Assembly (NCBI GenBank): GCA_016179925.1
Contig: JACPCG010000080.1
Coordinates: 28,540 to 80,439, forward strand
Direction: 5' to 3'
Length of the DNA stretch: 51,900 nucleotides
From: Candidatus Rokuibacteriota bacterium
GTDB lineage: Bacteria; Methylomirabilota; Methylomirabilia; Rokubacteriales; CSP1-6
This document shows, piece by piece, positions 1-9,519 of the stretch. Below the pieces are notes generated by a model. That model saw only the letters and a program-made list of their open reading frames with translations. It searched no databases and was not told the DNA's origin. The stretch's first letter is position 1. Each line of letters begins with the position of its first letter. The translations under genes were made by a program, and so were the position numbers.

Positions 1-800
1 CGCGACCGCTGGGTGGCGCGCTCGACCGCCTTGATGAACGTCGTGCGGATCCCGCCCTCCTCGAGGGCGGCGATGCCGGCGATCGAGGTGCCGCCGGGCG
101 AGCTCACCATGTCCTTGAGCGCGCCGGGGTGGAGCCCGGTTTCGAGGAGGAGCTTCGCCGCGCCCAGGACCGTCTGGGTGGCGAGCGTCATCGCGGTGAT
201 CCGGTCGAGCCCCATCCTGACGCCGCCGTCGGCGAGCGACTCGATCACGACGGCCACGTACGCGGGGCCGGAGCCCGAGAGGCCCGTCACGGCGTCGAGC
301 AGCTCCTCGTCCAGCACCACGACGCGGCCGACGGCGCTGAAGATCTCGCCCGCGATGTCGAGGTCGCCGGGCTCGAGGCCTTCCGCCTTGGCGATCGCGG
401 TCACGCCCTCGAGGACGAGCGCAGGCGTGTTCGGCATGACGCGGATCAGGCGGGCGTCCTTGCCGAGCGCCGCGCGGATCTTCGCCGTCGAGACGCCCGC
501 GGCGATCGAGATGACGAGCTTGCGCCGGGTGACGGCGGGCGCGATCTCCTTGAGGACGGCTTCCATGATCTGCGGCTTCACCGCCATGATGACGACATCC
601 GCGTGGCGGACGAGGTCCGTGTTGTCAGCGGCGATCTGGATCCCGTACTGACGGTCGAGCTCCTTGAGGCGCTCGAGGCGCACGTCGGTCGCGTAGATCG
701 CCTCCGCCGGCACGAGGCTCGCCGCGAGCAGCCCCTTGATCAGCGCCTCGCCCATGTTGCCGGCGCCGACGAACCCGACCTTCTTGCCCTTGATCGTCAT
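1..800 (-). CDS. proC: Pyrroline-5-carboxylate reductase, partial at window edge
   Basis: Last step of proline synthesis: NAD(P)H-dependent reduction of pyrroline-5-carboxylate in the cytosol. The reading frame runs from the ATG at 798-800 off the left edge of the window, with 266 codons visible. The N-terminus has the dinucleotide-binding loop (VGFVGAGNMGEALIKGLL), followed by the family segments MAVKPQ, RVMPNTPA and, near the C-terminus, TGLSGSGPAY and SSPGGTSIAG. Family members are about 265-275 residues, so only a few C-terminal residues are missing. The start overlaps the stop of the upstream yggS in an ATGA junction, so the two are probably translationally coupled; yggS-proC adjacency is common in bacteria. 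Confidence 0.93.
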   Translation of the reverse strand, partial: MTIKGKKVGFVGAGNMGEALIKGLLAASLVPAEAIYATDVRLERLKELDRQYGIQIAADNTDLVRHADVVIMAVKPQIMEAVLKEIAPAVTRRKLVISIAAGVSTAKIRAALGKDARLIRVMPNTPALVLEGVTAIAKAEGLEPGDLDIAGEIFSAVGRVVVLDEELLDAVTGLSGSGPAYVAVVIESLADGGVRMGLDRITAMTLATQTVLGAAKLLLETGLHPGALKDMVSSPGGTSIAGIAALEEGGIRTTFIKAVERATQRS

Positions 801-1492
801 CGCTCCCCCGGCTCCTTCCCCGGTCGCGGCGGGCGCGCGCCGAAGATGGCCGTCCCGACGCGGATCATCGTCGCGCCTTCCTCGATCGCCACCTCGAAGT
901 CCCCGCTCATGCCGATCGAGAGCTCGGGGAGCGCGTGGCGCTTGCCGAGCTTCCCGAGCGTGCGGAACCACGGCCGGGCGTCCTCCGGGTCAGGCGACTC
1001 GGGCGGGATCGCCATGAGCCCCCGCACGCGGACGTGGTCGAGGCCCGCCGCGGCGTCCAGCAGCGCGCCGAGCGCCTCCGGCGCGACGCCGCCCTTCTGG
1101 GCCTCGCCGGCGAGGTTCACCTGCACCAGGACCTCGACCGGGCGGCCGCGCTGTCGCGCCCGCCGGTCGAGCTCTCGCGCCAGCTCGAGCCGGTCGAGCG
1201 AGTGGATCAGGTCGAACAACTCGACGGCGTCCTTCGCCTTGTTCGTCTGGAGCTGGCCGACGAGGTGCCAGGGGACCGGCCGCCCCAACTCGGCGATCTT
1301 GGCGCGCGCCTCCTGGACCCGGTTCTCGCCGAGCGCCGGCAGCCCCGCCGCCACCGCGTCCCGGATCCGCGCGACCTCCACGGTCTTCGACACGCCGATC
1401 AGCAGCACGCTCTCCGCGCGGCGCCCCGCGCGCTCGGCGGCGCGCGCGATCCGCTGGCGCACGCGCTCGAGATTGCCTGGGATGTCGTGCAT
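797..1492 (-). CDS. YggS/PROSC family PLP homeostasis protein
   Basis: Pyridoxal-phosphate-binding protein of the YggS (PLPBP) family, 231 aa, the usual length for a protein thought to buffer free PLP rather than act as a racemase. The PLP lysine should be Lys36 in LLIGVSKTVEV. Further family segments are LGENRVQEA and the phosphate-binding region SIGMSGDFEVAIEEG, followed by RVGTAIFG. The ATG is at 1490-1492, 15 bases after the pgeF stop, and the stop overlaps the proC start. Position at the end of the division cluster, next to proC, is typical. Confidence 0.93.
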   Translation of the reverse strand: MHDIPGNLERVRQRIARAAERAGRRAESVLLIGVSKTVEVARIRDAVAAGLPALGENRVQEARAKIAELGRPVPWHLVGQLQTNKAKDAVELFDLIHSLDRLELARELDRRARQRGRPVEVLVQVNLAGEAQKGGVAPEALGALLDAAAGLDHVRVRGLMAIPPESPDPEDARPWFRTLGKLGKRHALPELSIGMSGDFEVAIEEGATMIRVGTAIFGARPPRPGKEPGER

Positions 1493-1507
1493 GGCCGCAC
1501 GGCGATT

Positions 1508-2296
1508 CTACGGCAGCGCGGCCAGCGTGACCAGCCGGCCGCGGTGGCCCTTGCGGTACGAGAAGAAGAGGTCGGGGTGACACGCGGTGCAGAGCCGCGG
1601 GTTCTCGATGCGCGCGGGATCCATCCCGGCCTCCTCGAGGAGGGCCGCGTTGGCCCCCCAGAGGTCCAGCATGATGTGGTTCGGGCGCGCTGGCGTGGCC
1701 CAGGCCTCCCAGCGCCCGGGGTAGGCCTTCGCGAACTGCAGCATCACCGGCTCGTCCACTTCGTAGCAGCAGGGGCCGATCGAGGGCGAGATCGCCGCGT
1801 GGACCCGCGAGGCGCGGCCGCCGAGTGACTCGACGGCCCGCACCGCCGTCTGCGCGGCCCCGCGCGCCGTGCCCCGCCAGCCGACGTGCGCCGCAGCGAG
1901 CGCGGGCACGCCCGGATCGTAGAGGAGGATCGCCAGGCAGTCCGCCGTGAAGACGGCGAGAGGCACGGCGCGCTCGACGGTCGTGATGACGTCGACCAAG
2001 CCGGCGAACCCACCTCCGGCAGGAGCGCGCGCGGCCTCGGCGCCGTGCACCTGGCGCGCGTAGGCCACGCGGCTGAGGTCGAGGCCGGCCGCCGCGAGGG
2101 TCGCCACAGCGTCCTCGCGGAACGGGGCGCGGGGGTGGGCGGGCGAGATGGGCTCGGCGAATGAGGCGACGCCCGGGCAGTGGCGCGTCGTCGTGGCGTG
2201 GGGCAGCCTGAGGGCGGTCAGGGACGGGAACGTGAAGTAGGCCGGCGGCTCGCCGTGCGGCGACAGCAGCGTCCGGGGGTGGGCCTCGTCAGCCAC
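1508..2296 (-). CDS. pgeF: Peptidoglycan editing factor / laccase-domain (YfiH) protein
   Basis: YfiH/DUF152 family. Members have been described as multicopper-oxidase-like, as purine nucleoside phosphorylase/adenosine deaminase, and as a peptidoglycan editing factor. Metal-site motifs are present: QVHG, FTADCLAILLYDP, AAHVGWRGT and SIGPCCYEVD. The open frame extends to 2353, but its first 19 codons run into an inverted repeat. A GTG at 2294-2296, with AGGA on the minus strand about 8 nt upstream (2302-2307), seems the better start and gives 262 aa. Location just downstream of ftsZ, as in many bacteria, favours the peptidoglycan role. Confidence 0.85.
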   Translation of the reverse strand: MADEAHPRTLLSPHGEPPAYFTFPSLTALRLPHATTTRHCPGVASFAEPISPAHPRAPFREDAVATLAAAGLDLSRVAYARQVHGAEAARAPAGGGFAGLVDVITTVERAVPLAVFTADCLAILLYDPGVPALAAAHVGWRGTARGAAQTAVRAVESLGGRASRVHAAISPSIGPCCYEVDEPVMLQFAKAYPGRWEAWATPARPNHIMLDLWGANAALLEEAGMDPARIENPRLCTACHPDLFFSYRKGHRGRLVTLAALP

Positions 2297-2336
2297 GCGA
2301 GTGTCCTGAGTCAGAAGTTCGTCAACCTGCTGCGTC

Positions 2337-2478
2337 GGGCGGGGTGGGGGCACTCTCCCCGGAACCGTGGCTTCTGCGTGTTGCCGGAGCCGGAGACCTC
2401 CATATCGTGGCCCCTTCCGTGCGGGCGCATTGTGTTGCGAGGGAGCGTGCTCCGGAGAGAGTGCCCCCCGCCCCGCCC
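2337..2478. repeat. Inverted repeat with 27-28 bp arms between pgeF and ftsZ
   Basis: The arm at 2337-2363 and the reverse complement of 2451-2478 match except for two substitutions and one extra G, around a spacer of about 87 bases. The shared core is GGCACTCTC next to a G-rich run. The left arm reaches into the first codons of the longest possible pgeF frame, which is one reason to prefer the later pgeF start. It may act as a terminator or RNA-processing hairpin after ftsZ; no U-rich tract is seen. No open reading frame with coding character lies inside. Confidence 0.8.
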
Positions 2479-2491
2479 GGCGCCACGCGCG

Positions 2492-2732
2492 CTAGTGTCG
2501 CGTCTGCGAAATCATGTTAACGATCGCGCGGCGGAGCCGACGGGCGCGTGCGACAGGGGCCGCGAGGACCACGCGGCCCGCGTGCGCTGCCCCGGTGCGG
2601 CTGGGCTCCATCCGGGCGCGCCCGGCCCGCTCCCACGGGGCGGGAACGGGTCCCCGCGGCCCCTGTCGCACGCGCCCGCAGGCTCCGAGCCCGCCGGCGG
2701 TTCTTAGCATGATTTCAGCGACGGGGCGCTAG
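2492..2732. repeat. Long imperfect palindrome (about 241 bp) ending at the ftsZ stop
   Basis: The outer ends are CTAG on both sides (2492-2495, 2729-2732). Inward, AAATCATG-T/C-TAA occurs on both arms, and the best block is 2542-2570 against the complement of 2649-2677 (29 bases, one mismatch, core GGGCGCGTGCGACAGGGGCC). The right end overlaps the TAG stop of ftsZ. Spurious ORFs of 72 codons on both strands mirror each other because of the palindrome. The form resembles a miniature inverted-repeat element or a long terminator stem. Without other copies to compare, the class is open. Confidence 0.8.
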
Positions 2733-3886
2733 TCAGCCTGGCGCCGGAGGAACGCGGGGACCTCGAGGTCCCCGGCGCCCAGAGGCTCGTCCCCTTCGGC
2801 CCGGAGATCGCCGGCCCGCCGGCGCCAGCTCCCGCCAGAGGCCGGGCTCAAGCGCGGCAGGCGCGGGAGATCCACCACCTTGCCGCCGACGCCGACGGTC
2901 TCCTTCTTTTCGGCGAAGCCCGTGGCGATCACGGTCATCCGGACCTCGTCCGTCATGTTCGGATCGGTGACCGCGCCGAAGATGATGTTCGCCTCCTCGT
3001 GGGCCGCCTCCTGGACGATCCGCGCCGCCTCCTCGACCTCGTGGATGGAGAGGTCGGGCCCGCCGGTGAAGTTGATCAGGATGCCGCGCGCGCCTTCGAT
3101 GGACGTGTCGTCCAGCAGGGGGCTCGCGACCGCCTTCTGAGCGGCGTCGAGGGCGCGGTGCTCGCCCTTGCCCGTGCCGGTGCCCATCATTGCCAGACCC
3201 ATGCCCGACATGATCGTCCGGACGTCGGCGAAATCGAGGTTGACGAGGCCGGGAACCAGGATCAGGTCGGAGATGCCCTGCACCGCCTGCTGGAGCACGG
3301 TGTCGGCGACGCGGAAGGCCTCGATCAGCGGCGTGCCGCGGTCGACCACCGAGAGAAGGCGCTGGTTCGGGATCGTGATGAGCGTGTCCACGACGCCACG
3401 GAGCGCCTCGAGCCCTGCTTGTGCCTGGACCGCCCGCTTCCGCCCCTCGAACGTGAAGGGCTTGGTCACCACGGCGACGGTGAGGATGCCGAGGTCCCTG
3501 GCGAGGGAGGCGACGACGGGCGCGGCCCCGGTCCCTGTCCCACCTCCCAGCCCCGCAGTGATGAAGACCATGTCCGCGCCGGCGAGGAGGCGCGTGATCT
3601 GATCCGGGTCCTCCTGCGCCGCCTCGCGGCCGACCTCCGGGTTGGAGCCGGCGCCGAGCCCCTTCGTGAGCCGGGCGCCGAGCTGGACCTTGATGGGCGC
3701 GGGGGAGTTGTGCAGCGCCTGGACGTCCGTGTTGGCGACGATGAACTCGACGCCGCTGAACTCGACCGCCATCATCCGGCTCACGGCGTTGCCGCCACCG
3801 CCGCCCAAGCCGATGACCTTGATCTTCGCCGCCGGCTCCACCTCGTCGAGCTCGAAGAGCGGGCGCCGTGCGCGATCCCTCTCCAT
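2729..3886 (-). CDS. ftsZ: Cell division protein FtsZ
   Basis: Tubulin-like GTPase that forms the cytokinetic ring. It is 385 aa from the ATG at 3884-3886, preceded on the minus strand by AGAGGAGGAATTG, an excellent Shine-Dalgarno. The upstream in-frame extension to 4006 is rejected because of this site. Motifs in order: [16 protein letters not shown] near the N-terminus, the tubulin signature [25 protein letters not shown] (T7-loop region), and a C-terminal tail peptide EVPAFLRRQ of the type bound by FtsA and ZipA-like partners. A 106-base gap separates it from ftsA upstream. The stop lies in the end of the long palindrome. Confidence 0.98.
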   Translation of the reverse strand: MERDRARRPLFELDEVEPAAKIKVIGLGGGGGNAVSRMMAVEFSGVEFIVANTDVQALHNSPAPIKVQLGARLTKGLGAGSNPEVGREAAQEDPDQITRLLAGADMVFITAGLGGGTGTGAAPVVASLARDLGILTVAVVTKPFTFEGRKRAVQAQAGLEALRGVVDTLITIPNQRLLSVVDRGTPLIEAFRVADTVLQQAVQGISDLILVPGLVNLDFADVRTIMSGMGLAMMGTGTGKGEHRALDAAQKAVASPLLDDTSIEGARGILINFTGGPDLSIHEVEEAARIVQEAAHEEANIIFGAVTDPNMTDEVRMTVIATGFAEKKETVGVGGKVVDLPRLPRLSPASGGSWRRRAGDLRAEGDEPLGAGDLEVPAFLRRQAD

Positions 3887-3992
3887 CAATTCCTCCTCTG
3901 AGTGCTCGCCCCCGGGGGCCCTGCCCCTCCGGCGAGGTGAGCGGGCCACGTCGGAGGGAAACAGCGGCGGCTGCTCTCCACCCCGACCCGTT

Positions 3993-5228
3993 CTAGAAAA
4001 CGTCATTCAGGAACCCGGACACGCGGCGCGCGAGCCGTCCGAACAGGGTGCCGTCCGCCGCCACCCCGGGCCCCTGCCTGCGGGCGCCGTGGAGTGTGAG
4101 GCCGACCGCGGTGGCGTAGATCGGGCTCCGGATCACCTCCGCGAGCCCCCCGACGCCCTGCGGCACGCCGCGGCGCACGGGCTGGTCGAACACGCCTTCC
4201 GCGAGCTCCGGCACCCCTTCCATGATGGAGGTGCCGCCGGTCACCACGACGCCCGCGGTCGCCGCGTCCTGGAAGCCCGCGCGCGCCACGTCGCGCGCGA
4301 CGAGCGTGAAGATCTCCTCCACGCGCGGCTGGACGATCTCCGAGAGGACCTGGCGCGAGAGCTGCCGCGGCTTGCGGCCGCCGACGGACGGCACGTCCAC
4401 CGTCTCCTCCGCCGGGACCAGCGCCGTCAGCGCGCACCCGTACCGCCTCTTCAGGGCCTCGGCGTCCGCCATCGGCGTGCGCAGGCCGATCGCGATGTCG
4501 TTGGAGATGTGGTCGCCGCCGAGCGGGAGGATCGCGGTGTGCCAGATCGCGCCGTTCTTGACCAGGGCGACGTCGGTCGTCCCGCCGCCGATGTCGATGA
4601 CGAGGACGCCGAGCTCCTTCTCGTCCTCGTAGAGCACCGCCTCCGCGGAGGCGAGCGGCTCGAGCACGACGTCCTGCACCGCGAGGCCCGCGCGGTTCAC
4701 GGAGCGGATGACGTTCTGCACGGAGGTGACGGCGCCGGTGACGATGTGCACCTCGACCTCGAGACGCACGCCCGACATGCCGATCGGGTCGCGGATCCCG
4801 TCGCCATCGTCCACGATGAAGGTCTGCGGCAGGACGTGGATGATCTCGCGGTCCTGCGGCAGGTTGACGGCCCGCGCCGCCTCGACGACGCGCTCGACGT
4901 CCGTCACGCTCACCTCACGGTCTTTCCCGGAGACCGCGACGACGCCGCGGCTGTTCACGCCGCGGATGTGGCCGCCTGCCACGCCCGCGTACACGCCCGA
5001 GACCTCGACGCCGGCCATCTGCTCGGCCTCGCCGACGGCCGCCTTGATCGCCTCGACGGTCGAGTCGATGTTGACGACGATGCCGCGCCGCAGGCCGCGC
5101 GAGGGTGCCGTGCCGACGCCCACGACATCCGGCCCGCCCCCCGGGGTCTCGCGCGCGATGATCGCGCAGATCTTGGTGGTGCCGACATCCAGGCCGACGA
5201 CGAGGTCCTGCGCCCTCGAGCCTCTTAT
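3993..5228 (-). CDS. ftsA: Cell division protein FtsA, probable ATA start
   Basis: Actin-like ATPase that anchors FtsZ to the membrane. Phosphate-1 motif [10 protein letters not shown] lies at the N-terminus, phosphate-2 [12 protein letters not shown] mid-protein, and [12 protein letters not shown] near the adenosine site; the C-terminal [16 protein letters not shown] is the amphipathic membrane-targeting helix. No ATG, GTG or TTG occurs in frame where the protein should begin. An ATA at 5226-5228 is preceded on the minus strand by GAGGAGG with a 6-nt spacer and overlaps the ftsQ stop as ATAA. It would give 411 aa with the family's normal N-terminus (about eight residues before VVGL). The frame stays open far upstream through ftsQ and murB, but that part is antisense-like shadow. 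Confidence 0.93.
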   Translation of the reverse strand: MRGSRAQDLVVGLDVGTTKICAIIARETPGGGPDVVGVGTAPSRGLRRGIVVNIDSTVEAIKAAVGEAEQMAGVEVSGVYAGVAGGHIRGVNSRGVVAVSGKDREVSVTDVERVVEAARAVNLPQDREIIHVLPQTFIVDDGDGIRDPIGMSGVRLEVEVHIVTGAVTSVQNVIRSVNRAGLAVQDVVLEPLASAEAVLYEDEKELGVLVIDIGGGTTDVALVKNGAIWHTAILPLGGDHISNDIAIGLRTPMADAEALKRRYGCALTALVPAEETVDVPSVGGRKPRQLSRQVLSEIVQPRVEEIFTLVARDVARAGFQDAATAGVVVTGGTSIMEGVPELAEGVFDQPVRRGVPQGVGGLAEVIRSPIYATAVGLTLHGARRQGPGVAADGTLFGRLARRVSGFLNDVF

Positions 5229-6076
5229 CGCGAGCCTCCTCGCTGGAAGACCACCTGGTCGCGGAATCTGAGGTCCACGGTCCGGACGTCCTGCGTCGCG
5301 ACCTGCCCGAGGATGCCCTCGAGCCGCGCGAGCCGCTCCTCCCACTCCTCGGCGCCGAGGCGTACCTCCACGCCGTCCACCGTGTAGAGGACCGGCCCGT
5401 CGCGGCGGCTCATGTCGATCTCGGAGATCTCGGCGGTGAGCGCGCTGCCGCTCCGGAGGAGGGCGCGGATCAGCGCGATCGCGGCGAGCGCCTTCGGCCC
5501 GGGCGCCGAGCGCATGGACGCGAGCTCGTCCTCGCTCAGCCCGCTGACGACGGGCACCGGCGCGACCACCGCCTGCGGCGAGGCGCCGAGGAGGCGCCCC
5601 TCCTCGTCCAGCCAGTGGAGCCGGCCCGCGTGCACGAGCGTGAACGGCCGCCGCTCCTCGACGCTGATGACGACGTGGTTCGGGAGCTCGCGGACGACGT
5701 CGGCGCGCCGGATCTCCGGCAGCGCGACGACGCGCCCGGCGACGGCGCCCGTGTCGAGGCGGAAGATGCTGGTGCCGGGCTCGATCGCGGCGGCGGCGAG
5801 GACCTGCTCGGGGGCCAGGCGCGAGGTCCCGCGCACCTCCACGCTCGCGATGGCGAAGCGGGGCGTCGTCAGGAGCCAGCGGGCGCCGAGTCCCGCGCCC
5901 AGCACCCCCAGCGTCACGAGGGCGGCGATCGGCACGAGCCGGACCAGCCGCCGGCGGGGGGGTCTCCGTCGGCGCCGCACTCGCCCGACGCGCTGGCCGG
6001 CCACGAACGCCGGGCGCTCGCCCAGATCGGGGAGGACGGGCAGCCGGGTGCGCGGCGAGGAGAGGCTGCTCGGCAT
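5225..6076 (-). CDS. ftsQ: Cell division protein FtsQ
   Basis: Bitopic divisome protein of the FtsQ/DivIB family, 283 aa. A basic cytoplasmic stretch (VRRRRRPPRRRLVRL) precedes one transmembrane segment at about residues 48-68. A POTRA domain follows (FAIASVEVRGTSRLAPEQVL), then the FtsQ beta domain (VVISVEERRPFTLVHAGRLHWLDEEG is its core, here quoted only as VEERRPF...LHWLDEEG). The ATG begins directly after the murB stop. The TAA stop overlaps the proposed ATA start of ftsA. It connects FtsB/FtsL and FtsW/FtsI with the septal ring. Confidence 0.93.
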   Translation of the reverse strand: MPSSLSSPRTRLPVLPDLGERPAFVAGQRVGRVRRRRRPPRRRLVRLVPIAALVTLGVLGAGLGARWLLTTPRFAIASVEVRGTSRLAPEQVLAAAAIEPGTSIFRLDTGAVAGRVVALPEIRRADVVRELPNHVVISVEERRPFTLVHAGRLHWLDEEGRLLGASPQAVVAPVPVVSGLSEDELASMRSAPGPKALAAIALIRALLRSGSALTAEISEIDMSRRDGPVLYTVDGVEVRLGAEEWEERLARLEGILGQVATQDVRTVDLRFRDQVVFQRGGSR

Positions 6077-6955
6077 CTATTCCCCGGCCATGCGGATCTC
6101 GGGCTCGAGCATGATCCCGAACTGGTGGTGGACGCGCTCGCGCGTGAGATCCATCAGCGCCAGGATGTCGGCCGCCGTGCCGCCGCCGCGGTTCACGATG
6201 AAGTTCGCGTGCTTGGAGGAGATCTCCGCGCCGTTGAGCCGCTTGCCCTTGAGCCCGCACTTTTCGATGAGCCGCGCGGCGATGTCGCCCGGGGGGTTCT
6301 TCCAGACGCAGCCCGCCGAGGCGAGCGCGAGCGGCTGCGTCGCTTTCTTCTGCTTGAGGCGCTGCCTGATCTCCTTCTGGACCTCCACCATCGGGCGCCG
6401 CGTGAGCTGCAGGCGGCAGCCGACCAGCACGGCCCCCTCGGGCGCCTGGAAGGCGCGGTAGGTGAACGAGCTCGCGGCGGGCTTGAACTCGCCGAGGGTG
6501 CCGTCCGGGTGCAGGAAGTAGACCGCGCTGACGAAATCCCCGATCGAGCCGTCCGGCGTGCCGGCATTCATCGCGAGCGCGCCGCCGATCGTCGCCGGGA
6601 TCCCGACCAGGCACTCGATCCCGCCCAGGTTCACCGCGGCCGCCTCGCGGATGAGCGCGGAGAGACTCACGCCGGCGCCCGCGATCGCCTCCTCGCCGTG
6701 GAACTCGGCGCGGCCGAGGCAGCCCTCGAGGCGCAGCACGACGCCGCGGACGCCCCGGTCCTTCACGAGCAGGTTGTTGCCGCCGCCGATCACCGCCACC
6801 GCGAGCTGCTCGCGCTCGGCGAAGAGGAGCGCGTGGCGGATGTCGTCGACGTCCTGGGGCACCACGAAGATGTCGGCGGGGCCGCCGATGCGCAGCGACG
6901 TATGGAAGCTCAGGGGCTCCTTGAACCGGACTTCCCCGCGGATCTCGCCTAGCAT
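6077..6955 (-). CDS. murB: UDP-N-acetylenolpyruvoylglucosamine reductase
   Basis: FAD enzyme that reduces UDP-GlcNAc-enolpyruvate to UDP-MurNAc with NADPH, 292 aa. FAD-binding motifs are visible: NTSL-type segment [25 protein letters not shown], and [20 protein letters not shown] and SAGCVWKNP carry the residues expected in the active site (Tyr and the proton-donor Ser of the SAG loop); the C-terminus has [10 protein letters not shown]. The start overlaps the murC stop by 7 bases. No D-Ala-D-Ala ligase gene lies between murB and ftsQ, where many dcw clusters carry one. Confidence 0.96.
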   Translation of the reverse strand: MLGEIRGEVRFKEPLSFHTSLRIGGPADIFVVPQDVDDIRHALLFAEREQLAVAVIGGGNNLLVKDRGVRGVVLRLEGCLGRAEFHGEEAIAGAGVSLSALIREAAAVNLGGIECLVGIPATIGGALAMNAGTPDGSIGDFVSAVYFLHPDGTLGEFKPAASSFTYRAFQAPEGAVLVGCRLQLTRRPMVEVQKEIRQRLKQKKATQPLALASAGCVWKNPPGDIAARLIEKCGLKGKRLNGAEISSKHANFIVNRGGGTAADILALMDLTRERVHHQFGIMLEPEIRMAGE

Positions 6956-8349
6956 GTCGCCCTCCCGTTCAGAGAGTCGGCTTCGAGTCGCTTCAGCAGC
7001 TCCGGGCCGAGCTGGCTCACGTCACCGGCGCCGAGCGTGAGGACGAGGTCGCCGCTCCGCGTGATCTCGCGGAGGTGCTCGACGATGCGCGTCCGGTCGC
7101 TGCCGAGATAGGTGACGTCGCGGTGCCCGTGGGCCCGGATCCCCTCCGCGAGGTCCTCGGCGATGACCCCCGGGATCGGCGCTTCGCCCGCGGCGTAGAT
7201 GTCCATGACGAGGAGCACGTCGGCCTGGTTGAAGGCGGTGAGGAACTCCTGGCGCAGGTAGTGCGTCCGCGTGTAGCGGTGCGGCTGGAACACCGTGACG
7301 ACCCGGCAGTCGAACCCGGCCTTGGCGGCGGCCAGGGTCGCCCGGATCTCGGCGGGATGGTGGCCGTAGTCGTCCACCACGGTCACGCCGCGCGCGCGGC
7401 CGCGCACCTGGAACCGGCGCTGGACGCCGGCGAAGGCGGCGAGCGCCCGCTGGATCGTCACGAACGGGATCTCGAGGTCGAGCCCCACGCCGATGGCGGA
7501 CAGCGCGTTCAGCACGTTGTGGCGGCCGGGAATCTGAAGGCTGCACTCGCCGAGCCGGCTCCCCCGCTGGAAGACCTCGAAGCGGCTCGTCATGCCCGCC
7601 AGGTGCAGGCGCCGGGCGACGAGGTCGGCGCCCGACTCGAGGCCGTAGGTGATGATCCGCTTCTCGATCCTCGGGATCAGCAGCTGGATGTTGGGCTGGT
7701 CGAGGCACAGGACCGCCGAGCCGTAGAACGGCACCTTGTTCACGAACGCGACGAACGCCTCCCGGATCGCCTCCAGCGAGCCGTAGTGGTCGAGGTGCTC
7801 GGCGTCCACGGTCGTGACGACAGCGATCGTCGGCTGGAGCTTCAGGAACGAGCCGTCCGACTCGTCGGCCTCCGCCACGAGGTACTCCCCCTGGCCAAGG
7901 CGGGCGTTCGAGCCGAGGCTCGTCACGCGGCCGCCCACGACGATCGTCGGGTCGTAGCGCCCCTCGGCGAGGACGGCGCCGATCAGGGACGTGGTCGTCG
8001 TCTTGCCGTGGGTGCCGGCGACCGCGATGCCGTACTTGAGCCGCATCAGCTCGGCCAGCATCTCCGCCCGCGGGATCGTGGGGATCTGCCGCTGACGCGC
8101 AACCTGGACTTCGATGTTGTCGCGCGAGACCGCGGAGGAATAGACGGCGACGTGCGCGCCTTCGACGTGGCCCGCCTCGTGGCCGACGAAAATCTTCGCG
8201 CCGAGCTGTTCGAGTCGTTCGACGGCCTCGTTCCGCCTCTGGTCGGATCCCGTGACCCTGTAGCCGAGGTTCAACAGTATTTCGGCGATGCCCGACATGC
8301 CCGCGCCGCCGATCCCCACGAAGTGGATCTGCCGGTAGCGCTTAAACAT
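6949..8349 (-). CDS. murC: UDP-N-acetylmuramate--L-alanine ligase
   Basis: ATP-dependent Mur ligase that adds L-Ala to UDP-MurNAc, 466 aa. The N-terminal Rossmann domain begins [17 protein letters not shown], which is the MurC signature. The ATP loop is [19 protein letters not shown], followed by [10 protein letters not shown] and the central-domain [15 protein letters not shown]. The C-terminal domain has [14 protein letters not shown], diagnostic of MurC/Mpl. The start overlaps ftsW by 8 bases, so nothing lies between ftsW and murC where murG is normally found. Confidence 0.97.
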   Translation of the reverse strand: MFKRYRQIHFVGIGGAGMSGIAEILLNLGYRVTGSDQRRNEAVERLEQLGAKIFVGHEAGHVEGAHVAVYSSAVSRDNIEVQVARQRQIPTIPRAEMLAELMRLKYGIAVAGTHGKTTTTSLIGAVLAEGRYDPTIVVGGRVTSLGSNARLGQGEYLVAEADESDGSFLKLQPTIAVVTTVDAEHLDHYGSLEAIREAFVAFVNKVPFYGSAVLCLDQPNIQLLIPRIEKRIITYGLESGADLVARRLHLAGMTSRFEVFQRGSRLGECSLQIPGRHNVLNALSAIGVGLDLEIPFVTIQRALAAFAGVQRRFQVRGRARGVTVVDDYGHHPAEIRATLAAAKAGFDCRVVTVFQPHRYTRTHYLRQEFLTAFNQADVLLVMDIYAAGEAPIPGVIAEDLAEGIRAHGHRDVTYLGSDRTRIVEHLREITRSGDLVLTLGAGDVSQLGPELLKRLEADSLNGRATC

Positions 8350-9439
8350 CGGCGTGCTGGGAGATGTTCAAGAGCACTCCCGTCGAGAGGATCGTGACGA
8401 GCAGCGCCGAGCCGCCGAAAGAGATGAAGGGCAGCGGCAGCCCCTTCGTCGGCAGGAGGCCGGTCACGACGCCCAGGTTCACGAGCGTCTGGGTGGCGAT
8501 CAACACCGTGATCCCGAGCGCCAGGTACGCGCCGAATGGGTCGGGCGCCCGGAGCCCGATGCGGAGCCCGCGCCAGACGAGGATCACGAAGAGTGCGACG
8601 ACCGTCGCCGCGCCGAGGAAGCCCAGCTCCTCGCCGATCACGGCGAAAATGAAATCGGTGTGGGACTCCGGCAAGTAGAACAGTTTTTGCTTCGAGGCTC
8701 CAATGCCCTGCCCGAGAACTCCTCCGTTCCCCAGCGCGAGCCACGACTGGATGATCTGGAATCCGCTCCCCCGCGGATCGGCCCACGGGTCCACGAACGC
8801 CGTGATGCGGCGGAGCCGATACGGCGCCATCCAGATGGCGATCGCGACGAGCGGCAGCGCCCCGGCGAGGATCAGGCCGAGGTGCGCCACGCGCCCGCCC
8901 GCGAGGAACAGCAGCGCGAACGTCAGCGCGATCAGCGTCAGGCAGTTGCCGAGGTCCGGCTGGACGAGGACGAGCGCGGCGAGCAGGCCCGCCACCGCGA
9001 GCGGCGGCAGGAGGCCCCGCCGGAACTCGGCGAGCGCGTCGCCCCGCTTCGCGAGGAACGCCGCGAGGTAGACGACGAGCGCGATCTTGGCGAGCTCCAC
9101 CGGCTGGAACGACACGGGCCCCACGCGGATCCAGCGGCGCGTGCCGTTGATCGCCTGGCCGATCGGCGGGATCAGCACGAGCACGAGGAGCGCCGCGGCC
9201 ACGACCAGGAGCGGGAGCACCCACCCCTCGAGCCGGCGGTAGTCGACCCGGATCGCGAGCCACAGGCCCGCCGCGCCGAGCAGCGCCCAGAAGAGCTGCT
9301 TCTTCAGGAAGAAATACGGATCGCCGAACCGGTCGGCCGCCACGATCGCGCTCGCCGAGTAGACCATCACCACGCCGATCGAGAGGAGCACGACCACGAC
9401 GCCGAAGAGCCACATGTCGGGGGCGAGCTTCCTCGGCAT
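8342..9439 (-). CDS. ftsW: SEDS peptidoglycan glycosyltransferase FtsW
   Basis: Polytopic SEDS family polymerase that makes septal glycan strands with FtsI, 365 aa, about ten predicted membrane segments. Family motifs include [21 protein letters not shown] with the conserved acidic loop, LVQPDLGN, and near the C-terminus [17 protein letters not shown] and [15 protein letters not shown]. These fit FtsW/RodA; the place between murD and murC decides for FtsW. Its stop overlaps the murC start, so murC translation probably depends on it. Confidence 0.96.
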   Translation of the reverse strand: MPRKLAPDMWLFGVVVVLLSIGVVMVYSASAIVAADRFGDPYFFLKKQLFWALLGAAGLWLAIRVDYRRLEGWVLPLLVVAAALLVLVLIPPIGQAINGTRRWIRVGPVSFQPVELAKIALVVYLAAFLAKRGDALAEFRRGLLPPLAVAGLLAALVLVQPDLGNCLTLIALTFALLFLAGGRVAHLGLILAGALPLVAIAIWMAPYRLRRITAFVDPWADPRGSGFQIIQSWLALGNGGVLGQGIGASKQKLFYLPESHTDFIFAVIGEELGFLGAATVVALFVILVWRGLRIGLRAPDPFGAYLALGITVLIATQTLVNLGVVTGLLPTKGLPLPFISFGGSALLVTILSTGVLLNISQHADV

Positions 9440-9448
9440 CTAGTCGTC

Positions 9449-9480
9449 CTGGGGGGGAGCGGGCGCCGCTCCTCCCCCAG
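9449..9480. terminator. Intercistronic GC-rich hairpin between murD and ftsW
   Basis: CTGGGGGGGAGCGG and GCTCCTCCCCCAG can pair into a stem of about 12 bp with a short loop. It lies in the 80-base gap between the murD stop and the ftsW start. There is no U-rich tail, so it may modulate processing or attenuate rather than end transcription. Confidence 0.45.
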
Positions 9481-9519
9481 ACCCCCCCACCGCGTCGGAC
9501 CGGAGCGGCGTTCTCCGCG

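Noticed and set aside
129-1580. 483-codon plus-strand ORF over proC and yggS
   Set aside because: Shadow frame of two well-conserved minus-strand genes, with typical high-GC antisense composition; the same holds for other long antisense ORFs in the window.
2492-2732. Two 72-codon ORFs on opposite strands
   Set aside because: They mirror each other because of the palindrome and have no protein-like composition.
3993-6614. An 873-codon open frame that would fuse ftsA to a long N-terminal extension
   Set aside because: The extension is Arg/Pro/Ala-rich out-of-frame reading of ftsQ and murB, which are both clear genes; ftsA homology begins only at about 5228.
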